Shown here in pieces: positions 1 to 11,916 of a stretch of DNA of 64,000 nt. The notes under the pieces are model-generated. The model searched no databases, was not told the DNA's origin, and saw only the letters and a program-made list of their open reading frames with translations. The first letter of the stretch is position 1. Each line of letters opens with the position of its first letter. Position numbers and translations under genes: made by a program. Origin of the DNA: Phaseolus vulgaris (Eukaryota > Streptophyta > Magnoliopsida > Fabales > Fabaceae); the NCBI RefSeq assembly GCF_000499845.2, contig NC_023756.2, positions 2,939,332-3,003,331 on the forward strand, read 5' to 3'.

Positions 1-453
1 AAGTTGAAAACTGAGTTTTTGTTTTTGGATTTGTAGTTGAATTTTATTCTGTTGTGTTTCGTTTGTCTTTTGTCTTTTGATTTTGTCCCCCCTTCAAAAA
101 TTCAGGTATATTGGATAAACTAATATTTTACTGTAGTGTTGGACTTAAATATTGTTCACTTTTATTCTACTCTGGTTTGAAATTGCTTATTGAGTATTTC
201 TTTTGGCTGAGAGTGGTTTTTGTTGACTTTTTACCCACTGTTTCTTTACAATCATATTTATGAAATTTTGAACTTCCTCCATGCACTATATCTGTGGTTA
301 AGCGTATTTTCAGATTTTACTTTATCACGTTCTTGGTAAACTGTGATGTGATGAGTTCAGAAAATTAAAACAGATTGGTAGAAGCAAAATGCTGAATTTC
401 ATTATGTTTGGTGTATTTTGTTGAGTAGTGTTCTTCTATTGCAGAATTGAAGG
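1..453 (+). other. 5' leader intron and upstream part of the HIR gene
   Basis: AT-rich, T-rich sequence with no coding potential. It ends in a polypyrimidine stretch and a splice acceptor (TTCTATTGCAG, ending at 443), ten bases before the HIR start codon. The 5' UTR is therefore probably split by an intron whose first exon lies at or before the left edge of the window. Confidence 0.5.
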
Positions 454-2414
454 ATGGGTCAAGCATTCGGTTGCTATCAAGTTGATCAGTCAAATGTGGC
501 CATCAAGGAGCATTTTGGAAAATTTTCTGATGTTCTAGAACCTGGATGTCATTGCCTTCCTTGGTGTCTTGGTTATCAGATCGCTGGTGGTTTGTCACTG
601 CGTGTGCAACAGCTTGATGTTCGATGTGAGACGAAAACCAAGGTATCTGCTGCTTCCTTTCCTTCACCAACGTTGTTTCATGGTGCTGTTCATTGTTTTG
701 TTAATATAGCTTCTGGTTATTTTGTTCACTATCATGAAATTGGTCGGTACATAACAATGACAATTTATACTTAATTGACATAAATAACAATTTTCCAACA
801 AAATTTATCTGTGTATTTCTAATAACTTCATATAAGAGTTCCAGGGAAAACATTTTGTTACTGGTTTTCATTGATCTATGCAATTTATAAATAAATTGAG
901 AATTGAGATTGAACTTTGAATGCTCTTATCTTTTTTCCCTATGTTACACTGCACTTGTATTCCTCTTCATCAATTTATGCTATCAATATTTTGTTTTACT
1001 AGGATTTGGAAATGATTTTGCAAAAATTGTTCCGATATTTCTATGTGATTTATTGTGATCTGTTATTAGAGTTTGACTTTCATTAACCTGTTAGGATAAC
1101 GTCTTTGTCACTGTGGTTGCGTCTGTGCAATACCGAGCTGTTGCTGATAAGGCATCTGATGCATTCTATAGGCTTACCAACACAAGGGAGCAGATCCAAT
1201 CATATGTTTTTGATGGTATGAAGGATGACTTTTCTATTTGAAATTCCATTTATATGTTGCATTCAAAGGGGTTAATCTACTTCGATCATTGATGGTTGTG
1301 TTTATGAAGCAGTATACCTTTTGGATGTTGTGTCATAGCGCGGCTAACTTCTTTAACACTGCTAATATTTTGCATTTCTTCAGTTATCAGGGCCAGTGTA
1401 CCAAAATTGGAGTTGGATTCTGTCTTTGAGCAGAAGAATGATATAGCAAAGTCTGTAGAGGAGGAGCTTGAGAAGGTAATCATTCTTTCCTACATTGCTT
1501 AGTTTTCTCACTTTTTAAAATATTCATTTGCAGATCATTCAAGGTCGTAATTCGTAATCACCCTTATTAACAAGTTTATTCAACCTTGATGTTCATAGGC
1601 AATGTCAACTTATGGATATGAGATAGTCCAGACCCTCATTGTTGATATTGAGCCCGATGTTAATGTCAAGAGAGCAATGAACGAGATTAATGCAGGTAAC
1701 ATGTTCTAGTTCCTAAAGAAAAAACTGCTATATATGTTGCAATTTCCTGTATCAAATTACTCTTACCTTGCATAAGATTACATACAGATGTTATGCATAC
1801 TGTTTCTGAGTTCTTGCCTTGGTTTTTGGATGGAACTGACTGTGTATAAGCATTTCTGCAATATGGTTTGTTTGGTAGCTATAAGCAATGTGACCTATGT
1901 TTTGAGGCAGAACACAAAAAGTTACAGATTCTCTGATAGAATGAATTAGGAATTGCAAATTGCAGAACTGCATTCTTACAAACTTCTGTACCTTACAGCA
2001 TGCATACATGATTATATCCTCATCCTTTTCACTGTCTTATTATCCACAGCTGCTAGATTAAGGTTGGCTGCAAATGAGAAGGCTGAAGCAGAAAAAATTC
2101 TGCAGATCAAGAAAGCAGAGGGAGAAGCAGAATCCAAGTATCTATCAGGACTTGGTATAGCTCGCCAACGTCAGGCCATTGTAGATGGACTGAGGGACAG
2201 TGTGCTTGCCTTCTCCGAGAACGTGCCCGGAACATCAGCTAAAGATGTCATGGACATGGTGCTGGTGACTCAATACTTTGACACCATGAAAGAGATAGGG
2301 GCATCTTCGAAGTCATCGTCGGTGTTCATACCACACGGCCCTGGCGCCGTCAGGGACATCGCCGTGCAGATCCGGGATGGTCTTCTTCAGGCTAGTGCTT
2401 CACACACAAATTAA
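454..2414 (+). CDS. HIR1: Hypersensitive-induced reaction (HIR) protein, SPFH/prohibitin family
   Basis: Membrane-associated SPFH (stomatin/prohibitin/flotillin/HflK-C) protein of the plant HIR group, which forms plasma-membrane microdomain oligomers and is linked to resistance-protein complexes and hypersensitive cell death. Five coding exons read as 454-642, 1095-1215, 1384-1475, 1599-1695 and 2050-2414; they sum to 864 nt (287 aa), the usual HIR length of about 286. All introns are GT-AG. The N-terminus [12 protein letters not shown] has Gly2 and Cys7, fitting N-myristoylation plus S-acylation instead of a signal peptide. The band-7 core occupies roughly residues 5-190. A charged Ala/Glu/Lys coiled-coil stretch ([12 protein letters not shown]) follows, then the C-terminal [19 protein letters not shown] segment. 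The start is supported by the leader acceptor just upstream and by the conserved N-terminus. The sequence is very typical of the family; which paralogue it is cannot be decided here. Confidence 0.94.
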
Positions 2415-4520
2415 GCTTCATTGGAGTTGTAAATAACATAGTATGTGTCTCTTTTTTTTGTTTGAACTTAGAATGTCTGCATCCTTTCCTCTTTCTATAT
2501 TGCATGGTTCATAGCCAGTGCCTATTTTTACATCTGAAGTACTGATGTGCAGTTTTTTCCTTTGATACTTGTGTGGAGGATAGTTTTGATGTCAAGCTGT
2601 TTGTCAATTATATTGTTGGAGGATATGTTATCTAAGAATTACTTTCCAAAAGATGTGTTCTTCTTGAGTTCTATCTTGTAAGTTGTAAAATGAATGTTTA
2701 AAATTGTACTTCTCTATATTTTCTATTTTCATTGCACATTGATTTCACCTCCCTTTGTTTCTTGAGAGGGTAATTTATATCTTTAAAGAATGTGAAATAT
2801 TTTATGATAAGATATGATGTGTGGATGAAGAATAAAATTTTAAGAATTTATAAAAGTATTTTGAAAACTTAAAATGGGATCATTTCAATTTTGTTTAAAA
2901 AGTATTTTTTTAAAAAAAATTCTTTATGCTTTCTTCTCTTTCAATTGTGTGTAGTTTCTTTTCATATTTGTTCTTTCAATTGTATATATAAAAGAGTGTT
3001 TTTTTTTATATTATGTTAGTTAGGATATTTTTTTGTTAATATAAACAATATATTGTGGATAATGTAAAATATATATATTTTTAGTTAATTTCAATAAATT
3101 TTATTTTCAATTATTATTGGTTAGAGTTGTTTTTTAGAAATATTGATCAAAATGTAGATCAGTATTACTTCTACTCCAATGCTAATCAGGTTTTGAAGTG
3201 TTTTTGATAGATGTAAGTTATAATTTTTCATTTGTGCTAATGGAATTATTTTTTCCTGATAAAATTAAAAAAAAGTATAGTTAATGTAAATATGATTTTT
3301 TTTTAATTATATTATTAAGATTATTTATTTCTTAATGTATGTTAGAAGTTATTCTTCTGTTGTTGTTGAAGAGGGTTTTTTCAATTATTGTTGGTTTTCT
3401 CAATGAATATAGGTGAAAACTATTTTTCAATGGACATCAACAAAATTGTTTATGTTGAAGTTGGAAGAAGTTATTTTTTTTATCTATATCCACATATTAA
3501 AGTAGTAATTTTTATATTTATTATTAATTAAAATACTTTATGTAAATTAAAAATAAATAAAATTCAATAAATTTTTAAATAATCTTATTCTATTTGAAAT
3601 TAAAGCAATTAAAATTTAATGAATTAAAAAATTTTAAAATTGAAAAATTCTCACGTTTTTAACTTTAATTGCGTAATACAAAGATATTTCTTATTGTAAG
3701 TGGCCAATAAATAATTGAATATTCATTTTAAAAGTATTGTAAGAGATCATACAAGCCATAAATAATTGAATTAAGTTATCCCAAGTGAATCAATTGATAT
3801 AAAACTATTTTAATTTAATTAATAATATTAAGTTCAAAATTTAAATGTTGTGCATTATCTACCATGAAAATACTTGTAGTTTGTACACAATTTAGTCAAG
3901 TAATTCACATGTATTTAATTACCAACAAAATAATAAATTTTCATATATCCAATAGTTTAAATAATGTGCTTATTTCACCTACTATTATCATTGTATACTA
4001 GATCCAATAATTAATAAATAAAAGGTCTTCACTTTACGACTTTTTATATAAATGAAACATTAATTTTTTTTTAATAATCACAGACCCCATTCTCACCTCT
4101 TTACATTTAAAAGAATGACTTTACGCCTAAAAGAATATATTTACATTTATGAATTTGATGGAACATGTGTAATAATCTAAACTAGTTACATTTAGCAAGG
4201 ATGAGAGGTAAATTTTAACCATACAAGAAAAAAAATAAAATCTTTATGAAAGATGTGACTTAAATTATGAATAAAATTATTTAGATATTATAAATTAAAA
4301 AATTATACGTCATGATTTAATTGACCTTAAAAAATAGATTGAGTTGAATTAGATAAAAAAAATAAAGTAACCTAATTTAATTATTTTAGTGGATTAAATG
4401 ATAAGTTTATTTGGAGTGAATCCAACCTCACTCCATACTCTAATATAAATAAATAGTAAAACTGTTTATTTAAATTCTGTGTAACCTGCTTTCAAGTTAT
4501 CACCTCTAATAAATATCACG

Positions 4521-4815
4521 AGTTTCTTCCTCCATCTCTAATATTTTAAAAATAAAAATACTTAATTTTTTTTAATATTTTTTTTTATATTTTTTTAAAT
4601 TCTAAAATGTGAAATCTAAATCTAAGTTATATAATTTGGAATACAAATCTATTGGACAACGTATAATAAATTTTGTATTTTAAATTGTTAATTCAAGAAT
4701 GCAAATATTTATTTTATATTTTCCAAATTAAAATGCAAAAAAAATGTATTTTGGATGGTATAATTTAGAATGAATATTTTTTTTTTTAATATTTGAGGTG
4801 CAGGAAGAAATTGTG
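4521..4815. mobile_element. Small inverted-repeat element (MITE), TTTCTTCC-ended family
   Basis: The left end reads TTTCTTCCTCCATCTC followed by AT-rich DNA. The right end, reverse-complemented, reads TTTCTTCCTGCACCTC, also followed by AT-rich DNA. About 295 bp lie between, with no coding capacity. The same termini recur around 55230 and 55625-56132, which supports a dispersed non-autonomous family. Superfamily unknown; exact ends and target-site duplication not determined. Confidence 0.45.
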
Positions 4816-5379
4816 GAGGTACAACAATAAATTATGGGAGTGCAACAAAATATCAGCCATTGGCTTCAAATATACAAGATTAGAAGAAACAAAGTTCAAA
4901 TCCTCATATTAATTAATTAGTTATTTGTTTGGAAAAAAAATAATTTTAGAAGAGCAAAGTAATCATAGAGAAAAATATATTCATCACTAATACGATGATT
5001 TAATGACAAAAATATCGATAAACTATAATACCTTAACAAAAATAAAAATTAAATGAAATACTGAATTGAGATATTTCTACAACAAAAAAGGACAATTTAT
5101 AAATTTGTTGGGACTAAAAGAAAAAAGATATAAGTTCTATAAAACCTTTAATGTGTCACTTTATAAATAACTCTTCATTTAGTGGATATCAGTTAATAGT
5201 AAGAACACAATTTTAAAAAAATTGATGAAAAATGAAAGGAAAAAATTATTAACAATTATAATTTTTTTTGTAAAAATTTATTAGCGAGGAAAAAGTGATC
5301 TAAGAGCTTCATAAACATAATATTTTGGAGCGAAAAGAAATGTTGGGAGCTATAGGTTTAGATACTCCTCTTAAATGTT

Positions 5380-5810
5380 ATGTCCGTGTCGGATACACGT
5401 ATCAGATAGAAGATACTCGAAAGGCACTTGTAGAACAAGTATCAGTGAGTTTAATTTAAAAAGTATTTGTTGGATTTCTGATAATTCTAGCACAATTCTA
5501 ACAATTTTAAAAAGAAAAAACACATTAATTTTCTAAAAACTCAAACTTATGTTATGCATTTTTAGTATAATTATAAAAATAAGAAACAAAACCTTTTGAA
5601 CTAACCATGAAAAATATCTTTCTACTACAAAAAACTGAAATATACTTGTGTACATAAATCTTTATTGTCAATTTATATAATTCATAATTATATAATATAT
5701 AGATTCGTGTCCCTGTGTCTTATATGTTAGAGATTATATGTATCCGTATCCGTGCCGTATCCATGTTCGTGTCGTATCAGTGTCCGTATCAGAGTGTCTG
5801 TGCTACATAT
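5380..5810. repeat. CGTGTC/CGTATC-rich repeat, possibly a degenerate inverted-repeat element
   Basis: Two clusters of the words GTGTC, CGTATC and their complements, at about 5385-5415 and 5705-5805, enclose about 290 bp of AT-rich sequence. The right cluster holds at least six variants of TATCCGTGTCGTATC. The clusters are partly inverted relative to each other, so this may be a MITE; a simple local repeat is the alternative. Confidence 0.35.
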
Positions 5811-5986
5811 GATGGGAGTGTAAGAAGCAATTTCCAAAAAACTCTTCTTTGTCTTGTTTTTGTGGGTTTGCCACCACTTTTGTTTGGCCCACTTTATTCC
5901 TTTCTTTCTTTACTTAGCTCAGAAAATTCATCTGCGTTTCTTTTTATAACAGCGTTTGGTTCCAAACATATTTGAAAGACGAAAAC

Positions 5987-5992
5987 CACGTG
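5987..5992 (+). promoter_or_regulatory. G-box (CACGTG) upstream of SSRP1
   Basis: A perfect palindromic CACGTG lies about 75 bp before the SSRP1 start codon, in or next to the 5' UTR. G-boxes bind bZIP and bHLH factors. A six-base match is weak evidence alone; the location is what makes it worth noting. Confidence 0.3.
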
Positions 5993-6065
5993 TTGTGTAT
6001 GCAACATCAAACACACCCTTATTCGTTCTTTTCTGCACTCTCACTCTTCTCCGTTCGTGTCAGCC

Positions 6066-9000
6066 ATGGCCGACGGCCATCTCTTCAACAACATCACCCT
6101 GGGAGGCCGCGGCGGCACCGTAATCTCTCTCAAACTATTTTTCTTCTTCTCTCTAACTTTCGTTTCTTTATTCTTTCCCAAACCCTAGGGTTTTAGTTTT
6201 GCTTTGTTCAATCGTGCCTTTGCTTTCAACCTCTCGATTTCACTTAACATTGTTTTGTTAGTGAGATTTGTGGTGCTGTCTAGTGGTTAGAGAACTTAGG
6301 GTTTTGTTCTGCGTTTTCTTTTCTTCTGTTTTAAACCCTAATTATTGTTATTACTGTTGCCTTAGTTTTGCTGTAGGAGATCATGTATTTGCTTTAGAAA
6401 TGTGTTGAAAATTTACTTGTTGCTTTAGTAGTGACTAGGATGTTATGTTTGTGAATTAGTGGTTTTTGTTTCGCTGTTAAAACCCCTACTGAAGTGTTGC
6501 TTTTGCTGAGAAGATGAAAACTGGAACAGTAGAAAACAAGGTTTTAAATTGCATTTGTGGTTGCTGTTTTATCTTTGTTCCTGTATTGTGGGAAATTTAG
6601 GGCAAATATTGTTGTAGTTTTTGATATCGTGTTGCGGTGCGGTTCTTGGTGTTGTGGGAAATTACTGACAAACATGGTTTATTTAGTGGCAATTGCGGTC
6701 GTGGGTGATAATGGCAGTTGTGGAGACCCCAAAACCTTGACGCTCCAAATAGCTGTTATGCACCTTTTTTTCAAAATCCTTTGGTAGAAAATTGGCAATC
6801 TAAAAAAAGGTTTTCTTTTGGGTTATCTTTCTAGTTGTACCAAGCAAGTGAAAAGTTATTTTCATTCAAAATTTTGTACTTTTCTACCAGTAAGTGGTTA
6901 TATTGGGTGGTTTGTGCTGTTTATTTAGCATCTTTAGGAATGAACTGAATATGCTGGGCATATACCCTACTCAGAGTTGAGCTACCCGTCCCATGTCTAG
7001 TTTTTACCAGTTTCGTTGTTATTTCAATGAAAAATTAATAATAATTAGAGTTGAAGAACTAAATTTTTTCAGTGAATGAGACTGAAATTAGTAATTGAGA
7101 TGTATAACACTTCTTTTCGGTAATTGGGTTGCAGAATTCAGGACAGATAAGGATATATTCCGGAGGAATTATATGGAAGAGACAGGGTGGTGGTAAATTA
7201 ATTGAAGTTGATAAATCTGACATAGTGGGGGTGACATGGATGAAGGTTCCAAGAACTAACCAACTTGGGGTTCAAATCAAAGATGGATTGTACTACAAGT
7301 TCACAGGATTTCGTGACCAGGTTACTCTCTCTGCCTCTTCAAATGTGCATTTTCGTACAGTAGCCATTGAAAAAAGAATTCAAACTTCTAGTTTGCTTTT
7401 CTTGTATTTTAATCCTCTTATTAACACTTTTGAAGATCTAAATATTGAGCATTTGGACTTGAATTTCTATCAAATGTTGGATCTGAATTTCTTATATTGT
7501 TATTTTATAATATTTTGCAGGATGTTGCAAGTTTGACCAATTTTTTTCAAAACACCTGTGGAATATCAGTTGAGGAGAAACAGCTTTCTGTTAGCGGGCG
7601 TAATTGGGGAGAAGTTGATCTAAATGGTTAGTGTCTTACTAATAATATTACATGAACTGACTTCTGTGTTGTAATTTATAACTGACCTTCTGCACATGAT
7701 GTGTCATGTACACAACAAACATCAGTCTTTGTAATTCTTAGTTACTATAATTTTAGTGTTTCGGGAAAGAATTTAATTTGATATCACTAGGAGGAAATGG
7801 TATGTAATATCTCTAGCAAAGGGTTAATTTGAAAGAAATTCAGTTGATATCATCCAGTTTGTTCTTGGAGAGTATTGGTTTTTCTTGTATAGCTCCTAAC
7901 GATTTCCATAATCAATGAAGGCTGTGAACTTATTACGTGCTGCTGCTTTTTTCCCTCCCCAATTTGCTGTTGCTTATATTCATTTTGGTGTTCTTAAGTG
8001 TCAAATTTATTCATGCAACCCTACTTCCACCTGGTAATCACATTAAGTGCAATTTTTTAAGTGAAAAATAGTCGTTAAGAGAAGGAAATGGTTTTATTTA
8101 TGTATGTGTATGAGTGTATGTGTTTGGAAGGTGGGGGTGGTGGTTGACTTCTCAAGGAGGAGCTTTATCTCATTCTTGTTTTCTTTTGCAATTAAATATT
8201 GTTTGAATAATTTGACTTGACTTCTTTTGTAGTTATGCTAATTAGTAGAGTAGTGGATGTTCTTATGTTTCTATTTCCATTTCAGGGAATATGCTGGCTT
8301 TTATGGTTGGTTCAAAGCAAGCTTTTGAAGTGTCTTTAGCAGATGTCTCTCAAACACAGCTTCAAGGGAAGAATGATGTGATCTTGGAGTTTCACGTGGA
8401 TGATACAACAGGAGCTAATGAGGTATATTTCTACTTTCATGCACTTATATAATTTTGTATGTTTAAGCAAATTCATAGAGTTTTGTCAAACTGGAAGCCT
8501 TTTTGCAAGAAAATTGTTCTCATTCATGTTTGAGCTTTTACAGTATTGAAGACTATAGTTATTAGGTTCAATTTGATTCTGAATTATTTATGGTCTAATA
8601 TAGTTTATGTTGTGATCTCAGAAAGATTCATTGATGGAGATAAGTTTCCATATACCAAATTCCAACACCCAGTTTGTTGGTGATGAAAATCGTCCTCCTG
8701 CTCAGGTGAGTTGTTCACGGATATAAAAGATCCCATGTTATGATAACTTCTAGGTTAACTGACATTTAATAATATCAGGTTTTCCGTGACAAAATTATGT
8801 CTATGGCTGATGTTGGTGCTGGAGGTGAAGATGCTGTTGTTACATTTGAGGGTATTGCAATCCTTACACCAAGGTAATGTATTTAAATGCACAGAAAAAT
8901 ATTATACAAGCATTTTTGGCATGGTTGTATTTTGTACTGATAATATTTGTATACTTACAATAAATTTATTCACATTAGTATCCATTAATAGAAATTTGTA

Positions 9001-11916
9001 CTTTAATGCAGGGGACGATACAGTGTTGAGTTACACATGTCATTCTTGCGGCTTCAGGGACAAGCTAATGATTTCAAAATTCAGTATAGCAGTGTGGTTC
9101 GCCTATTTTTACTTCCTAAGGTTCATTTCCTAGTCTTTTGGTATTTGTTTTCATATAAGTTATTAAGAATGAATAATGCCATTATCCAGACATGTCTTTA
9201 AATCTGGCTTCTTTGGACCTTTTTAAGTTTACTGACAATTTCTCATCATGTATCTGTAGTCTAATCAACCACATACCTTTGTTATCATTAGCCTTGACCC
9301 CCCTATTCGGAAGGGACAAACTTTGTATCCTCATATTGTGATGCAGGTAAATTGCTCAATGGTTTTTGGTTTGCCAAGTTGAGATGTGTATTTTACATGC
9401 TTCTAACATTGTTTTGCTCATTTCCGTGTAGTTCGAAACTGATTATGTTGTTCAAAGTGAATTGGCAATAACTGAAGATCTTTATAACTCAAAGTATAAG
9501 GATAAATTGGAGCTGTCTTATAAGGTATTTTTCTTAAACTGTTAATAATTGATTCATACGTCTATACAACTCCTGAGATGCCACTATTGAAGGAATTTTT
9601 GGGAAATGAAAGAAGAGCATCTTGCATATTTTAGATGATTGAGTGATGCTTGATTTTAGCTGACTTATTTCCTTTTCAATTCAATAATCAGGGACTTATT
9701 CATGAAGTGTTCACCACAATATTACGTGGCTTGTCAGGTGCCAAAGTGACTAAGCCTGGAAAATTTAGGAGTTGTCAAGATGGTTATGCAGTGAAATCAT
9801 CTTTGAAAGCTGAAGATGGAATTCTGTATCCCCTTGAGAAGAGCTTCTTCTTTCTACCTAAACCTCCCACTCTTATTCTTCATGAAGAGGTAAAATCTGA
9901 TAGCACTGACATGATCAAATGTCAACTACTGGTTCATGTTGCAAATGATATCTGCAAAATGGAGGTTTTAATTGTGTTGATCTTTCCCATTAGATTGACT
10001 ATGTGGAGTTTGAGAGGCATGCTGCTGGTGGATCCAATATGCATTATTTTGACCTTCTTATCAGACTAAAATCTGAACAAGAGCATCTATTCCGTAATAT
10101 TCAGAGAAATGAGTACCACAATCTGTACGAATTTATCAGGTAAATGTTATCCCATTCGCATTGCCTAATTTTACATACAACTTATTGTTATTTAAACAAT
10201 TGTTTTGGCTTGCACATGCAGTTCAAAGGGCTTGAAAATTATGAATTTAGGAGATGCCCAACCCATTGTTGGTATTAAGAAGGTTCTTGAGAATGATGAC
10301 GATGATGCTGTTGATCCACATCTTGAACGTATTAAAAATGAAGCTGGTGGTGGTGAAAGTGATGAGGAGGTGATCAAACAGATATTTTATATAATTTTCA
10401 TTTATTTTTAGTTCATGACTAGCATTTAGTAAATTTGTGTTCTAGTTTTTTATAAACAAGGCGACAACATTAATTTATGGTGACTGACATCTGAAAATGG
10501 TTGAGCATGGAAACTTAAACAAACTCCAGGCATATGTTTCAGTTTTTTTTTTAATTATTGAATTTACATCCCTAAGCATGCAATTGACCTTTCTCCTATT
10601 TTTAAGTTTCTATCAATTTTAGTTTGTTGTGTTTTCTATTTTGCTTGTATAGAGTTTGTGTGCATTTGTTCTGTGCTTCTGCTTTTGTACATATATATTC
10701 AGGCTTGACTCTATGCAAATTGCTCCATTTTGTTATGGTCGGGCTTAGCTTGACAGGATTTTCCCAGTCTTGTTTCTATATAAACATTAAATGGGGGTAA
10801 ATGTCTACAGGATTCCGATTTTGTTGCCGACAAGGATGATGAAGGTTCTCCTACTGATGATTCTGGGGCAGATGATTCTGATGGTAGTGATAGTGGTGAT
10901 GAGAAAGAGGCAAGTGGTTTTTGTTTGCCTTTGTTTTCTGTGATAATTCTCTACTCTTAATCTATGGTGCCTCTGACACCTTAATGGTGACCAATTTTCA
11001 GAAGCCTGCCAAAAAGGAACCAAAGAAGGACCTGCCTTCTAAGGCATCTACTTCAAAAAAGAGATCAAAAGATGATGAGGATGGAAAGAAGAAAAAACAG
11101 AAGAAGAAAAAGGACCCAAATGCACCCAAGAGGGCAATGTCCGGTTTCATGTTCTTTTCTAAATTGGAAAGAGAGGTGTGTTCTATTCTGTCATAGTTTT
11201 GAATTTGGGTTTAAGTATATCACGGTGGCAATTTGAGTAGATCCGTGTACTTAATTTTGATGTACTTGAAATTTTGGGGGAGAGTATCGAAGTTTCTCAG
11301 GTTGGGTAAAGAAAGAAAAATCTTCACAGTGCCTGGTTATTGACATTGTTGAGATCATCCAGCAAAACCTGCAATTAATGCAAGTGAGCCTTAATAGGTG
11401 GTGCTGGTATTGTTCCAATGTGTCTGAACCGAAGTCAGTGTAGCCAAGTATGACCTTAGCATAATTTTCAATTGCTATTTTGATTGTTAGAAATTACAAA
11501 ATTTACCTGAAATGGTGTCTAGTAAAGGGGGTGGTTTATACAAGTTTAGTTATCTTTCCATAATATTTCCTGAAAGCATTTTATTTTTTGCAGAATCTAA
11601 AGAAAAGTAATCCTGGAATTTCATTTACGGATGTGGGAAGAGTACTTGGAGAGAAATGGAAAAAGATGTCAGGTATGGGTTTCGTTCATTTCTTGCAGTT
11701 CCAGCGAGTGTCATTCCTGATCTGAGCTTTTTTTTATTTAGGGACTAAATCCCCTTAACTGTATATTGTTTATCTATTGAATGCACAGTGGAAGAGAAGG
11801 AACCATACGAGGCAAAAGCACGTGAAGATAAAAAACGTTACAAGGATGAAATCAGTGGCTACAAGAATCCCCAACCCATGAATATTGACTCTGGAAATGA
11901 ATCTGACAGTGCTTAA
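6066..11916 (+). CDS. SSRP1: FACT complex subunit SSRP1 (HMG-box structure-specific recognition protein)
   Basis: SSRP1 pairs with SPT16 as FACT, the nuclear histone chaperone that moves H2A-H2B during transcription and replication. Exons: 6066-6119, 7135-7320, 7521-7626, 8286-8422, 8622-8705, 8779-8873, 9012-9120, 9260-9346, 9432-9524, 9692-9889, 9994-10139, 10222-10369, 10811-10909, 11002-11175, 11594-11672 and 11789-11916. They total 1923 nt, or 640 aa, matching plant SSRP1. PH-like SSRP1/POB3 and Rtt106-like domains fill about residues 1-430, with an acidic Asp/Glu/Ser tract at about 440-514. A Lys-rich linker follows, then one HMG box (about 552-620, [27 protein letters not shown]). Plants lack the longer animal tail. 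The intron after 10909 uses a GC donor (GAG|GCAAGT); no GT choice keeps the frame. The start has the expected [18 protein letters not shown] broken 3' copy lies at 28618-29337. Confidence 0.95.

Larger units (their letters stand above)
2415..6065. other. Intergenic region between HIR and SSRP1
   Basis: The HIR 3' UTR occupies the first few hundred bases. The rest is strongly AT-rich with no convincing gene. It contains one TTTCTTCC-ended inverted-repeat element (about 4521-4815), a block rich in CGTGTC/CGTATC motifs (about 5380-5810) and, close to SSRP1, a CACGTG G-box. Short reading frames near 5715-6196 are chance or overlap the SSRP1 leader. Confidence 0.6.

Noticed and set aside
4880..4910. 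GTTCAAATCC, similar to a tRNA T-loop
   Set aside because: No acceptor stem, D-arm or anticodon arm could be formed from the surrounding AT-rich sequence.
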